Positions 16,922 through 25,993 are shown, numbered from the stretch's first letter. The stretch: DNA of 64,000 bases from Paenibacillus sp. CF384 (GCF_900106745.1 NZ_FNNV01000001.1:558001-622000), one strand, 5' to 3'. Translations and numbers: made by a program. The notes: a model not told the origin generated them from the sequence alone.

Positions 16922-18370
16922 ATGGAATTCACTAAGATGAAGATGCATCGCTATTTCTATTCAATCGGGGTGAATGAGTTGACGAATAAGCCAAACACCT
17001 ATGAAGACACACTTGCACATGTGAATACGCATTCCAATCCGTCTGAACTTCGCATCACGGATATCCGTTTTACCGACATTGTTGGCGGTCCGTTTCATAG
17101 CAGCTTAATTAAAGTGTATACCAATCAGGGACTGGTTGGTTTCGGAGAAGTGCGCGACGGGGCGGATAAGGTCTATGCTGCGCTCTTGAAGAGTAGGCTG
17201 CTGGGCGAAAATCCATGCAATATCGACAAGTTGTTTCGCCGGATCAAGCAATTCGGTGGACATGCCCGTCAAGGCGGTGGTGTCAGCGGACTTGAGATCG
17301 CGCTCTGGGATCTGGCAGGCAAAGCGTATGGCGTGCCGATTTATCAAATGCTCGGCGGTAAGTTCCGAGACAAGATTCGCATGTATTGCGATACGGACGT
17401 AAGCGGCAAGAATACAGGAACAGCGATGGGACTTGCACTTAAGAAACGGATGGACGAAGGATTTACGTTCCTCAAGATGGATCTTGGCATCGGGCAACTG
17501 ATGGATCAACCCGGGACTCTGAGCGCGCCTCTAGGTTTCATCGAAGAAATGATAGACAAGTCTAGAAGACGCTACAAGCTGAACGCTGCAGGCCTATCTG
17601 AAGAGGAAGTCTGCGACATTCGAAATCGCCATTATGATATTCACAATATCGCCCATCCGTTCACGGGCATTCATGTGACGGAGCACGGCCTGGATGTGCT
17701 GGAGCAATATGTGGCGGATGTACGATCGGTAATCGGTTATGAAGTGCCGCTGGCGATTGATCATTTCGGTCATATTGGGCTGGAGGATTGCATAAAGCTT
17801 GGCAAGCGAGTGGATAGATTCAATCTCGCTTGGATGGAAGATATGATCCCTTGGCAATATACGGAGCAGTATGCAAGATTGGCACGCGCGGTCACGACGC
17901 CAATCTGTACGGGGGAAGATATTTATTTGAAGGAAAATTTCAAGCCCCTCCTCGAAGCCGGCGGCGTCTCGGTCATCCATCCGGACGTCCTTACAACAGG
18001 AGGCATTCTGGAAACCAAGAAGATCGGTGATATGGCGCAGGATTACGGAGTCGCGATGGCGATTCATATGGCGGAAAGCCCGATCGCGTGTTTGGCTGCT
18101 GCCCATGTTGCCGCAGCCACCGAGAATTTCCTCGCGTTAGAGTATCATTCCTGCGAAGTGGAGTGGTGGGATGATATTATTATAGGCAGCAAGCTGCCGA
18201 AGAAACTGGTGCAGAATGGATTTATAACGTTAACGGATGCGCCAGGGCTTGGCATTGACGATTTAAACGATGAGGTGCTAAGGCAGCATCTGCATCCTGA
18301 AATTCCGGGCCTGTGGGAATCGACAGATCAGTGGAATAAATACTATTCATCTGATCGGCTTTGGAGTTAA
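16922..18370 (+). CDS. enolase-superfamily (mandelate racemase/muconate-lactonizing type) sugar-acid dehydratase
   Basis: About 482 aa. After a 45-residue leader the capping domain begins at about ITDIRFTDI. In the barrel LAIDHFGHIG, WMEDMIP and PICTGED line up with the Asp-Glu-Glu metal ligands, and AIHMAESPIA carries the C-terminal His region. The insert around YDIHNIAHPFTG makes it longer than usual (about 400). Such enzymes dehydrate sugar acids. It converges on uxuA across a shared terminator, so a uronate or aldonate substrate fits. The start is uncertain: the ATG at 16922 lacks a clear ribosome site, and in-frame TTG at 16865 and ATG at 16937 are alternatives. Confidence 0.8.
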   Translation: MEFTKMKMHRYFYSIGVNELTNKPNTYEDTLAHVNTHSNPSELRITDIRFTDIVGGPFHSSLIKVYTNQGLVGFGEVRDGADKVYAALLKSRLLGENPCNIDKLFRRIKQFGGHARQGGGVSGLEIALWDLAGKAYGVPIYQMLGGKFRDKIRMYCDTDVSGKNTGTAMGLALKKRMDEGFTFLKMDLGIGQLMDQPGTLSAPLGFIEEMIDKSRRRYKLNAAGLSEEEVCDIRNRHYDIHNIAHPFTGIHVTEHGLDVLEQYVADVRSVIGYEVPLAIDHFGHIGLEDCIKLGKRVDRFNLAWMEDMIPWQYTEQYARLARAVTTPICTGEDIYLKENFKPLLEAGGVSVIHPDVLTTGGILETKKIGDMAQDYGVAMAIHMAESPIACLAAAHVAAATENFLALEYHSCEVEWWDDIIIGSKLPKKLVQNGFITLTDAPGLGIDDLNDEVLRQHLHPEIPGLWESTDQWNKYYSSDRLWS

Positions 18371-18381
18371 TCTATAAATAA

Positions 18382-18425
18382 AAATACAGTCCGCAGGTCG
18401 TGTAACTCACCTGCGGACTGTATTT
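18382..18425. terminator. bidirectional terminator, 17-bp perfect stem
   Basis: AAATACAGTCCGCAGGT at 18382-18398 is perfectly complementary to 18409-18425, around a 10-base loop. It ends both the dehydratase gene and the uxuA operon. Confidence 0.9.
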
Positions 18426-18430
18426 GTGTG

Positions 18431-19393
18431 TTACCCTGCCGAAGCTGCTTCCATTAACCCATTGATATAACCGATTCCATATAATCTGCCCAGCAGCTCA
18501 TAACCCGGATTCTCGTTCGTTTCGCCGGCCATGGTCGGCACATGGTCAGGTCTCGCAGGTCCGGTAAATCCGACTTCATAGTAGGCTTTCATCGCTTCGA
18601 ACATGTTCGTTTTGCCATTATCATGGAAGGTCTCTTCGAATTTCTCCGGTGTACCGTTCACATCGCGGAAATGGACGAAGAATAGCTTATCCTGCTTGGC
18701 AAAACGGTGGATTACGCTTGGGATATCCTCCCCCGCTGTTGCCATTGTTCCCTGACAGAGCGTAATGCCGTTATAGGCGCTAGGAACTAAATCTATCGCA
18801 CGCTGCAGCGCATCCGCGCTGCGAAGAATACGCGAGACGCCGCGAATCGGCGTAATCGGCGGATCATCGGGGTGAAGCGCCAGTTTGACTTTAGCTTCTT
18901 CGGCAACGGGAACAATCCGTTCCATGAAATAGTGAAGATTCTCCCACAGCTGCTCTTCCGTCACAACACCAGCATCCGTTAGCGGAGCGTCCTTCATCAA
19001 ACTATGATCATAGCTGGAAACGAGGGCTCCACCGCGAGCTTTGGTCGTTGTGGACGTGCGGAACCAGTTAAACTGCGCCATGAAATTGTAACAGAGTACC
19101 GGAATGCCTGCTGCACCCATGTTGAGGATGAACTTCTGGAACGTCTCGATTTCTTCGTCCCGTCCTTGCGTACCGAGCTTGATATGATTGCTCGGAGGCA
19201 TGGATTCAATGACCAATAAGGACAAGCCGTGATCGGCATACCGCTGTTTCATTCGAATAAGCGGCATCAGGTCCCAAGCCTTCTCGGTTTTCTCCTCCCA
19301 AGGAAGGCCGCTAACCGCATAGTTCACATTCATTTGCTTCGCAAGCTCCCATAGCTGTGAGGGCTGCGAAGAGAAAAATTCAGCTAGTTTCAT
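18431..19393 (-). CDS. uxuA: mannonate dehydratase, short UxuA type
   Basis: 320 aa. NFMAQFNWFRT, LHPDDPP and CQGTMA are characteristic UxuA motifs with the metal-binding His and Cys. The enzyme converts D-mannonate to 2-keto-3-deoxygluconate in glucuronate breakdown. It is shorter than the E. coli enzyme (about 394 aa) but keeps the core. The ATG has AGGAGATCACG upstream. It is the last gene of an operon with two ABC permeases and a binding protein, which suggests the importer brings in uronates or uronate oligomers. Confidence 0.85.
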   Translation of the reverse strand: MKLAEFFSSQPSQLWELAKQMNVNYAVSGLPWEEKTEKAWDLMPLIRMKQRYADHGLSLLVIESMPPSNHIKLGTQGRDEEIETFQKFILNMGAAGIPVLCYNFMAQFNWFRTSTTTKARGGALVSSYDHSLMKDAPLTDAGVVTEEQLWENLHYFMERIVPVAEEAKVKLALHPDDPPITPIRGVSRILRSADALQRAIDLVPSAYNGITLCQGTMATAGEDIPSVIHRFAKQDKLFFVHFRDVNGTPEKFEETFHDNGKTNMFEAMKAYYEVGFTGPARPDHVPTMAGETNENPGYELLGRLYGIGYINGLMEAASAG

Positions 19394-19431
19394 AATCGTG
19401 ATCTCCTATAGGTCGGAATCGATGTCCGAGA

Positions 19432-20775
19432 TTATTTCGAAGCGGCTTTAGCCGCCAAATCCATACCCATTTTGTTGATCTTGTCATAGGCATCTTCAAT
19501 GGATTGCTGACCGTACGAGACAGCCTCCATCTCTTTCTTGTACGTATCCACCCACTCCGAGAATCCTGCGGCAGCGGAATAGAACGGCAGCGCCTTCTCA
19601 ACCGAGAGGTCATAGATTTCTTTGCCCAGCTTGTCCTTCTGTTCAAGCGTCGGCTCAAGCACTTTGTAAATTTCCGGGTTAATCGGAATACCGCGAGTCA
19701 GACCAAGCGCATTGCCGGCTTCTTTGTCCGAAATAAACCATTGTACAAATTTCTTAGCTTCATCCTTATGCTTGGAATTCGCACTCACGCTCAGGAAGAT
19801 CGTCGATTGTGCCCAGCCGCCTCCGGATGGACCGACCGGCATGTTGACGACGCCTACTTTACCCGGCATCAGCTGCTCCAGCGCACTAACCGATCCCGTC
19901 GTCGCGCCGCGCGTCATCAGCACGCCCGATGCCATCGGATCAGCCTGCGGGTCGTTCTCGAGGAACGCGGCTCCCTGTTCTGCCGGCGGAACGATTTTGG
20001 CTTTACGGAATTCTTCATATGTCTTGTAGTAGGTCATGAATAAGTCTTTATCGAGGGTAAACTTCTTGCCCTCATCGGCCATGACCGGATCCTTGCCCAT
20101 GGAAGTTTGATAGAAATTGAACGAATCCCATGTGCCCGAATCGCCGATCGGATATTTGCCCTCCGGCAGCTTAGCGCGTGCATCCCTCGCCCATTGGAAG
20201 AACTCATCGTAGGTCCAGTTCTGCTTCGGAAGCGCAATGCCGTATTTCGCCAATTCTTCTTTGTTGAATGCAATTCCAGCCGCATTCTGACTAAGCGGAA
20301 TGCCGTATAATTTACCGCCGATCTTCAGATTCTCGATCACCTTCGGATCCACGATTCCGCTTAAATCCACATCGGACAAATCCTCCAGCTGCCCTCTCGC
20401 TACATATTCTTGAAGAAATGCGGCATCCATTTGCAGCACATCCGTTATCGATTTGGATGCGGCAAGCGTTGGAAGCTTCTGCCAATAGGCATCCCAGGCC
20501 ATGAATTCCGGCTTAAACGTCACATTGGCATGCTGTTTGGTGTAGATCGACAGTGCGTTCTTCGTTGCTTCGTGCCGCGCATCCGGACCCCACCACATAA
20601 TGCTTAACTGGGTCGCCTTGTTGTTATCCTTCGCCGGCTCATTATTCGCTCCGGTCTCGGTACCCGCAGCGTTATTGCCGTTCGTATTGCCGTTTCCACC
20701 TCCGCTGCTGCACGCTGTTACCGTTAGCGTCAGGGCTAAGCTCAATATCAGTAAACTGGCTGATTTTCTTCTCAT
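19432..20775 (-). CDS. carbohydrate ABC transporter solute-binding lipoprotein
   Basis: 447 aa with a lipoprotein signal (lipobox TAC at about residue 22) and a Gly/Asn-rich linker. The body is a MalE/UgpB-type family 1 binding protein: QLSIMWWGPDAR begins the first lobe and VNMPVGPSGGGWA is a typical hinge region. The start has AGAGGAGATTGAAGG. It lies between the second permease gene and uxuA in one operon and feeds that permease pair. No ATPase is encoded here, so a shared MsmX-type ATPase is expected. Confidence 0.9.
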   Translation of the reverse strand: MRRKSASLLILSLALTLTVTACSSGGGNGNTNGNNAAGTETGANNEPAKDNNKATQLSIMWWGPDARHEATKNALSIYTKQHANVTFKPEFMAWDAYWQKLPTLAASKSITDVLQMDAAFLQEYVARGQLEDLSDVDLSGIVDPKVIENLKIGGKLYGIPLSQNAAGIAFNKEELAKYGIALPKQNWTYDEFFQWARDARAKLPEGKYPIGDSGTWDSFNFYQTSMGKDPVMADEGKKFTLDKDLFMTYYKTYEEFRKAKIVPPAEQGAAFLENDPQADPMASGVLMTRGATTGSVSALEQLMPGKVGVVNMPVGPSGGGWAQSTIFLSVSANSKHKDEAKKFVQWFISDKEAGNALGLTRGIPINPEIYKVLEPTLEQKDKLGKEIYDLSVEKALPFYSAAAGFSEWVDTYKKEMEAVSYGQQSIEDAYDKINKMGMDLAAKAASK

Positions 20776-20812
20776 ACCTTCAATCTCCTCTCATACTTTC
20801 ATAATGATGGGG

Positions 20813-21643
20813 CTACCCTTTCAAACCAGTCGTCGAAATCCCTTCCACAAAGTACTTCTGGGCAAACAAGAAGATGATCACAGATGGCATGATCGACAGG
20901 AAGGACATGGCAAGCAGCTGTCCCCACTGGATGTCAAATTGGTCGATAAACATCCGAAGTGCCAAACCGACTGTAAACTTGTCGATCGAGCTGATATACA
21001 GCACCTGGGCAAAGAAATCATCCCAGCTCCAGATGAAAGTGAAGATCGCTACCGTAACAAGCGCAGGCTTGATTAGCGGCAGAATAATACGAAAGAAAAT
21101 GCCGTACACGGAGCTGCCGTCAATCTTAGCCGCTTCATCCAAGTCACGCGGAATGCCGCGAATGAATTGAACCAGCAGGAAGATGAAGAAGGCTCCACCG
21201 CCGAAGAAATGCGGCAATACCAGCGGTATATAGCTGTCTACCCAGCCGAGTTTGTTGAAGAGAATATATTGCGGCACCACGGTAACCTGACCTGGAAGCA
21301 TCATGGTTAGCAGTAGAATCGAGAACCAGAAGCCGCGGAACTTAAATTGAAGCCGCCCGAAGCCGTAGGCTACAAGCGCTGCTGTCAGCACGCCGCCCGT
21401 GACATTGCCGAGTTCCATCAACAGCGTGTTGCCGAAGAAATGAGCGAAGCTGTAGTCGGCAGAGAAGTTCCAGCCCTTGCTGTAATTCTCCCACATCGGA
21501 ATGGATGGCCAAATCGTAGGTAATCGCAGCTCTTCTGCTTTCTTTAAGGAAGCGCCGATCCACCAGATGACCGGATAAAGCATCAAGAGCGAGAATACAG
21601 AGAGAAACAAATGATTGGATAGCTTGAACCGAATCGTAGTCAT
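20813..21643 (-). CDS. carbohydrate ABC transporter permease (MalG type)
   Basis: About 276 aa and six membrane segments. The EAA loop DLDEAAKIDGSSVYGIFFRI is clear. The start is the ATG at 21643, which overlaps the preceding permease stop as ATGA and has GGAGGGAGGG upstream; upstream in-frame codons belong to the previous gene. Partner of the MalF-type permease and of the lipoprotein gene 37 bases downstream. Confidence 0.92.
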   Translation of the reverse strand: MTTIRFKLSNHLFLSVFSLLMLYPVIWWIGASLKKAEELRLPTIWPSIPMWENYSKGWNFSADYSFAHFFGNTLLMELGNVTGGVLTAALVAYGFGRLQFKFRGFWFSILLLTMMLPGQVTVVPQYILFNKLGWVDSYIPLVLPHFFGGGAFFIFLLVQFIRGIPRDLDEAAKIDGSSVYGIFFRIILPLIKPALVTVAIFTFIWSWDDFFAQVLYISSIDKFTVGLALRMFIDQFDIQWGQLLAMSFLSIMPSVIIFLFAQKYFVEGISTTGLKG

Positions 21644-22599
21644 TTGGCCCTCCCTCCATCCGACTCGTAAAATACCCAATAACGTGAGGCCAAGAAATTG
21701 AGCGCGGTCAATACCGCAACGATGACCAGCAGAATCCATGCCAAAGCGGACGCATAGCCCATTTGGTAATGTTTAAACGCCTTCTCATATAGGAATAGCG
21801 CGTACATGTAAGTCGAATTGATCGGGCCGCCTTTGGTGATGATGAAAGCCGAAGTGAACGTTTGAAAGGATCCGATGATACCCAGTACGAGGTTAAAGAA
21901 CATAACCGGTGACAGCATCGGCAAGGTAATGCTGACAAATTTCCGGAATCGGCCGGCACCGTCTACCGATGCAGACTCGTAGAGCTCTTGAGGGATTTGC
22001 TTGAGTCCTGCCAAGAAGATGACCATCGTAGAACCGAATTGCCAAGCATTGAGCAGAATGAGCGTTCCAAGCGAGGTGTCGGGATTCGTGATCCAGCCTA
22101 AGCCCTGTATGCCAAACCATGACAGCACTTGATTGATATAGCCTTCCAAACCGAACATATTGCGCCACAGTGCAGCTACCGCGATGCTGCCGCCGATTAA
22201 GGAAGGAAAGTAAATCGCCGTCCGGTACAGGTTCATCCCCCGAATGTTCTTGCTCAGCGCCATCGCGACCAGCAGCGAGCAGAATAGCTTTAACGGTACC
22301 GAGATCAGAACGAACATAAACGTTACGCTTAACGACTTGGTGAACGTATCGTCATTGGTGAAAATAGTGGCGTAATTGTCTGTTCCGGTCCAAACCGGGG
22401 CTTCGAGCAAAGAATACTCCGTGAACGATAAATAGAAGGACTGCGCGATCGGCCATAGCGTCAGCAGCAAAAATCCGATTAACCACGGAGCAATAAATAG
22501 ATACCCGGCTAGATTGGTTTCTTCCTTGCTTTTACGCTTGCGTAAGGAAGCTCTTGCCGACTCCGTGCGTGGTGCTTGGGCTAACGTTTCAGTTGTCAC
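21640..22599 (-). CDS. carbohydrate ABC transporter permease (MalF type)
   Basis: 319 aa with a charged N-terminus and six membrane segments. QELYESASVDGAGRFRKF is the EAA motif that contacts the ATPase. The GTG start at 22599 follows GGAGGAGATC. First gene of the permease-permease-lipoprotein-uxuA operon. A cre-like operator lies 70 bases upstream, in the region shared with the divergent RraA-type gene. Confidence 0.92.
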   Translation of the reverse strand: MTTETLAQAPRTESARASLRKRKSKEETNLAGYLFIAPWLIGFLLLTLWPIAQSFYLSFTEYSLLEAPVWTGTDNYATIFTNDDTFTKSLSVTFMFVLISVPLKLFCSLLVAMALSKNIRGMNLYRTAIYFPSLIGGSIAVAALWRNMFGLEGYINQVLSWFGIQGLGWITNPDTSLGTLILLNAWQFGSTMVIFLAGLKQIPQELYESASVDGAGRFRKFVSITLPMLSPVMFFNLVLGIIGSFQTFTSAFIITKGGPINSTYMYALFLYEKAFKHYQMGYASALAWILLVIVAVLTALNFLASRYWVFYESDGGRAK

Positions 22600-22668
22600 C
22601 CCTGGATCTCCTCCTCTTGAAAGGATATAGTAATTGTTTTGTAAGATGAAGCTCGTCTTAACTCTAAT

Positions 22669-22682
22669 AGAAAACGGTTACA
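22669..22682 (+). promoter_or_regulatory. cre-like CcpA operator
   Basis: AGAAAACGGTTACA matches the cre consensus TGNAANCGNWNNCA at every fixed position except the first. It is in the 268-base divergent region between the uronate importer operon and the RraA-type gene, where catabolite repression would be expected. Confidence 0.5.
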
Positions 22683-22867
22683 TGAGAGAAGGTGACAATT
22701 TTACGATATGGTTGGATTTATTTAAAACGATTGCGGGATAGGTGAAATTATTATGCGTTCCGGCAGAAATGCCTTAAGAATCTCGCATCGACAATCTGCG
22801 AATTGTCCATAACAATAGACTTAAGAAACGCAATCATTCCCTAACCAGACGAAAGAGGTGCTCAAAC

Positions 22868-23767
22868 GTGAGATTCGATAACCCGGAAGATATTGTCCAG
22901 CTGACCCCGTTATGGGAGGGGGAACGCTTCCCGAATGGCCGCCCTAAAGTTTCGGAGGATGTGCTGCGCCGAATGCGCAAAATCACATTGGAGGAAGCAT
23001 GGGGTCCTCTCTGGAACCACGGTTACACCTTTCAATTCGAAGGTGAATTCAAAATCATTCATCCGGATAACGTGATGGTCGGCCGGGCCGTGACTGCAGT
23101 TATGGTTCCGAAGCGTCCTGATCTGCATGAAACACTTCTCAAGTATGGTCATGAGCAGGAAGGCCGCAAGGGGTTCTTTAACCAGTGGGTCATTGACTCC
23201 CTTGTAGAGGACGATGTTGTCGTTGTCGATATGTTCGACAAAGTCCATCTCGGGACTTATGTCGGCGGGAATCTGAGTACAGCCATATCTACACGCACCA
23301 AACGCGGAGGCGCGGTTATATGGGGCGGCATTCGCGATAATCAGCAAATTGTCGAGATTGATAATATCAATGTTTATTATCGGGGCAGCGACCCTACTGC
23401 CATCGCGGATGTCACGATGGTAGGCATGAATGTGCCTACGCGCATCGGAAAGGCGATTTGCCTTCCAGGGGATATCGTGCTCGGAACGCCTGCAGGCGTA
23501 ATCTTCATCCCTCCGCACCTTGCCGAGCTTACTGTCGCGCAGGCTGAGAAATCCCAGGTCCGCGATATTTTCGGCTTCGTCCGTCTCAAGGAGGCCGTCT
23601 ACTCCACGGCGCAAATCGATTCCAATTGGACCATGGCGATGTGGAATGACTTTACAAGCTGGTTTGACAACGATCAAGCTGCAGCGGAATACCGCCATTT
23701 GACATGGGATAAAGAGCTTGAAAGCGCAGCGAAGCTCGACGATGGCGGCAGCGATGTGCGATTATAG
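22868..23767 (+). CDS. RraA family protein, probable 2-keto acid aldolase
   Basis: 299 aa. GGAVIWGGIRDNQQI and the preceding glycine-rich GNLSTAISTRTK segment match the RraA/HMG-aldolase fold. True RraA ribonuclease regulators are about 160 aa; this longer form, with about 80 extra N-terminal residues and a C-terminal tail, belongs with the catabolic members that cleave 4-hydroxy-2-keto acids. The GTG start follows AGAGGTG. It is divergent from the importer-uxuA operon, consistent with a sugar-acid pathway. Confidence 0.78.
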   Translation: MRFDNPEDIVQLTPLWEGERFPNGRPKVSEDVLRRMRKITLEEAWGPLWNHGYTFQFEGEFKIIHPDNVMVGRAVTAVMVPKRPDLHETLLKYGHEQEGRKGFFNQWVIDSLVEDDVVVVDMFDKVHLGTYVGGNLSTAISTRTKRGGAVIWGGIRDNQQIVEIDNINVYYRGSDPTAIADVTMVGMNVPTRIGKAICLPGDIVLGTPAGVIFIPPHLAELTVAQAEKSQVRDIFGFVRLKEAVYSTAQIDSNWTMAMWNDFTSWFDNDQAAAEYRHLTWDKELESAAKLDDGGSDVRL

Positions 23768-23778
23768 GTAAATACAAA

Positions 23779-23821
23779 AGGACTCCGGCTAAGCGTTAGT
23801 TGAACGCTCTTCGGAGTCCTT
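23779..23821. terminator. bidirectional terminator
   Basis: AAGGACTCCG at 23779-23788 pairs with CGGAGTCCTT at 23812-23821, with an inner AGCGTT/AACGCT stem. It separates the convergent RraA-type and AraC genes. Confidence 0.85.
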
Positions 23822-23830
23822 ATTCAGGGT

Positions 23831-25006
23831 CTAATTCATAACCGTCGTCTCTCGATATTCCGTTGGCGATACGCCTACCTTCTTCTTGAAGATTTGACTA
23901 AAATAACGAGGATCTTGGTACCCGACCTGCTCAGCCACTTCATAGTTTTTATAATGCGTGCTGACCAATAGCTTCTTAGCCTTCTCGATCCGGATATCCG
24001 TCAAATGCTCGATAAAGGTTTTGCCGGTGTTTAGCTTAAAGAGCAGACTTAGGTATGTCGGTGTCATATAAACCTTCTGTGCAACGCTTTGCAGTGACAA
24101 TGCCTGGTATTCCTGCTCCATGTGATGAATGGTTTTCTTAATAATGCTTCGGTGGCTCTCCTTCTGATCATAGGACAGGACTTCTCTAACGCCGGACAAG
24201 AACGCACAGACATATTGTTTAATTTCCTGCAACGTATGCATCTTAACAATGGACATAATTTCCAATTTATTGTAAGCGCTGTCATAATTAGTGGAAGTAA
24301 GCAGCTTCTTCTCCGTTCCAATTAATAAGCGAGCCGTTAATTCATACATAGATTTGATGTCTACCGGTCCTTGCTCAAGCATGGCATGGTAGAAGTCTTC
24401 AACAGCCTCTTCAATTTCGTCGGCAGAGTCTGCTGATTTTATAGCTTCATGTAATTCAAGCTCCTTATCTGCCGGATAATCATAGCACGCCAAGTATTCG
24501 GGAAGTTCGCTGAAATAGATGATATGGCCCGTTCCGCGATAAAACTTCTCTTGCAGTGCACAGACTGCTTGTTTATACGATTGTTTGATATCATTTAATT
24601 GACTGCATGGATTGCCAACCGCAATATTGACCTGAAGGCTGAATTGCCTGCTCAACTTGGTTTGGAGCGTCTCCAAGTCCGACTTGGATACCCATGAGAA
24701 CAACAAGGCAAGACGATTCTGATCATCCATAAATACAATACTTCCGGTATGAACGGCTATCTGCTGTTGCAAATAATCCCGCATTTCCTCAAGAAGCACT
24801 TTCTCTTGCTCCCCCAAGTTAGACGAAGAAGGCTCAAGCAGCGCTAATGCAGGATAGGTGAAATAGGGATTCAAATTCAACCGAGATAAGCTATCTTTCA
24901 AATTCGTACTCTTCGGCTTGAGACCCAAGACAAGATCTTGAAGAAAACGGTCACGCATCCACGTCAAAATAACGTCATCCTTATACAACAGCCCTTCGCT
25001 TAGCAT
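23831..25006 (-). CDS. AraC family regulator, YesN-like but lacking a receiver domain
   Basis: 391 aa. The C-terminal 100 residues are an AraC double helix-turn-helix (PTYLSLLFKLNTGKTF and EVAEQVGYQDPRYFSQIFKKK). The N-terminal 280 residues resemble the linker that follows the receiver domain in YesN-type response regulators, but no phospho-acceptor domain or membrane segment is present. The ATG at 25006 has AAAGGGGAG upstream, so the short N-terminus looks genuine. A likely target is the nearby sugar-acid cluster. Confidence 0.8.
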   Translation of the reverse strand: MLSEGLLYKDDVILTWMRDRFLQDLVLGLKPKSTNLKDSLSRLNLNPYFTYPALALLEPSSSNLGEQEKVLLEEMRDYLQQQIAVHTGSIVFMDDQNRLALLFSWVSKSDLETLQTKLSRQFSLQVNIAVGNPCSQLNDIKQSYKQAVCALQEKFYRGTGHIIYFSELPEYLACYDYPADKELELHEAIKSADSADEIEEAVEDFYHAMLEQGPVDIKSMYELTARLLIGTEKKLLTSTNYDSAYNKLEIMSIVKMHTLQEIKQYVCAFLSGVREVLSYDQKESHRSIIKKTIHHMEQEYQALSLQSVAQKVYMTPTYLSLLFKLNTGKTFIEHLTDIRIEKAKKLLVSTHYKNYEVAEQVGYQDPRYFSQIFKKKVGVSPTEYRETTVMN

Positions 25007-25060
25007 CTTTTCTCCCCTTTACGAACGGATGTTCATCAGCTGTATGCTTGTTTCATGCTG

Positions 25061-25732
25061 CTATTCCAGATCAATCATCTTATAAGCGTGCATATGTCCA
25101 ACGAAAGCTGCCTCTGCTGCATCCGGATCGCCCGAGCGTAAAGCATCGATAAGGATGAGATGCCACTCGGCCAGAACCTCGGTAGTATAATGACGATTGG
25201 AAATCGCCATGAAGCGCATGACCTTGGAGCGCATATGATTCCACAGCTCCAGTACGGCCTGATTATCGCAGCGTTTATAGAAGAAGGCATGGAAATCCAT
25301 ATCCAGCTCCAAGATGCGCATCATCTCCTGCTGCTGATTCGCAATATCCATCTCTGCAATAATGTGATGAAGATAGTCGTAGTCTTCTTCCGTTAATAGC
25401 GGCATGGATTGCCGTACCGCAAAACCCTCGATGATTTCGCGCAGGACGAAGATATCTCGAATCTCTTTCGCTGTTATCGCAGCTACGACAGAGCCTTTGT
25501 TCGGAATGCCCGATATGAGGCCTTCTTGCTTCAACCGCTCCAACGCTTCACGTACCGGTGCTTGGCTAATTTGATATTTGCCCGCAATCTCTGTCACGAT
25601 TAGTCGAGCGCCAGGCTGGAGCACGCCTTCAAGAATAGCTTTCTTCAAATCTGCATAAACATGTTCGCTTATCGAGTTGATCGGATAATCCGCATGAGGA
25701 CTGCGTATGGCATTCACTGCTCCTTTTAACAT
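25061..25732 (-). CDS. GntR family regulator, FadR/FCD subfamily
   Basis: 223 aa. The winged helix lies at about residues 25-80 (QISQAPVREALERLKQEGLI recognition region), followed by an all-helical FCD effector domain with His-rich metal/ligand positions such as DMDFHAFFYKR. Such proteins often sense sugar acids. The ATG at 25732 lies in one arm of a perfect palindrome and lacks an upstream ribosome site; AAAAGGAG lies just inside the gene, two bases before an in-frame GTG at 25717, too close for normal use. The start is therefore uncertain. Confidence 0.82.
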   Translation of the reverse strand: MLKGAVNAIRSPHADYPINSISEHVYADLKKAILEGVLQPGARLIVTEIAGKYQISQAPVREALERLKQEGLISGIPNKGSVVAAITAKEIRDIFVLREIIEGFAVRQSMPLLTEEDYDYLHHIIAEMDIANQQQEMMRILELDMDFHAFFYKRCDNQAVLELWNHMRSKVMRFMAISNRHYTTEVLAEWHLILIDALRSGDPDAAEAAFVGHMHAYKMIDLE

Positions 25733-25760
25733 TATCGATTATCGATTATCGATAATGTTA
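25727..25760. promoter_or_regulatory. 13-bp perfect inverted repeat over the gntR start codon
   Basis: Arms TAACATTATCGAT at 25727-25739 and its complement at 25748-25760 flank eight bases. The ATG of the GntR gene lies in one arm. It could be an operator for self-repression, or in the mRNA a hairpin hiding the start codon. Confidence 0.65.
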
Positions 25761-25771
25761 GATATAGCTAT

Positions 25772-25800
25772 ATTATAGAGTTCACCACCGGTGGTGACAA
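25772..25800 (-). promoter_or_regulatory. gntR promoter with an operator palindrome in its spacer
   Basis: On the minus strand TTGTCA and TATAAT are 17 bases apart. TCACCACCGGTGGTGA, a perfect 16-base palindrome at 25782-25797, overlaps the -35 box and spacer. A repressor bound there would block RNA polymerase. Confidence 0.7.
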
Positions 25801-25937
25801 TCGCTATTTTTGTCATATTATGTTACTACTTTTGTGCTGCCAGTCTTAGAACCAACGACCCATTTCTATGATATCGAGCAACCTCTTCAGAAGTCACAAT
25901 CATGTATACGTCTCCTTCAGAATATCAACCAATATAA

Positions 25938-25980
25938 AAGGCACCGAACGAACAGGAGTTTCTCCTGCCCTCGGTGCCTT
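25938..25980 (-). terminator. terminator after oxygenase-ferredoxin operon
   Basis: AAGGCACCGA at 25938-25947 pairs with TCGGTGCCTT at 25971-25980, with an inner CAGGAG/CTCCTG stem. The minus strand runs into TTTTATATT. Confidence 0.85.
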
Positions 25981-25993
25981 CTATGAACGCTAT

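Noticed and set aside
22910..23698. 262-codon minus-strand frame opposite the RraA-type gene
   Set aside because: Its translation shows no family features, while the plus strand encodes a clear RraA-type protein with a good ribosome site.
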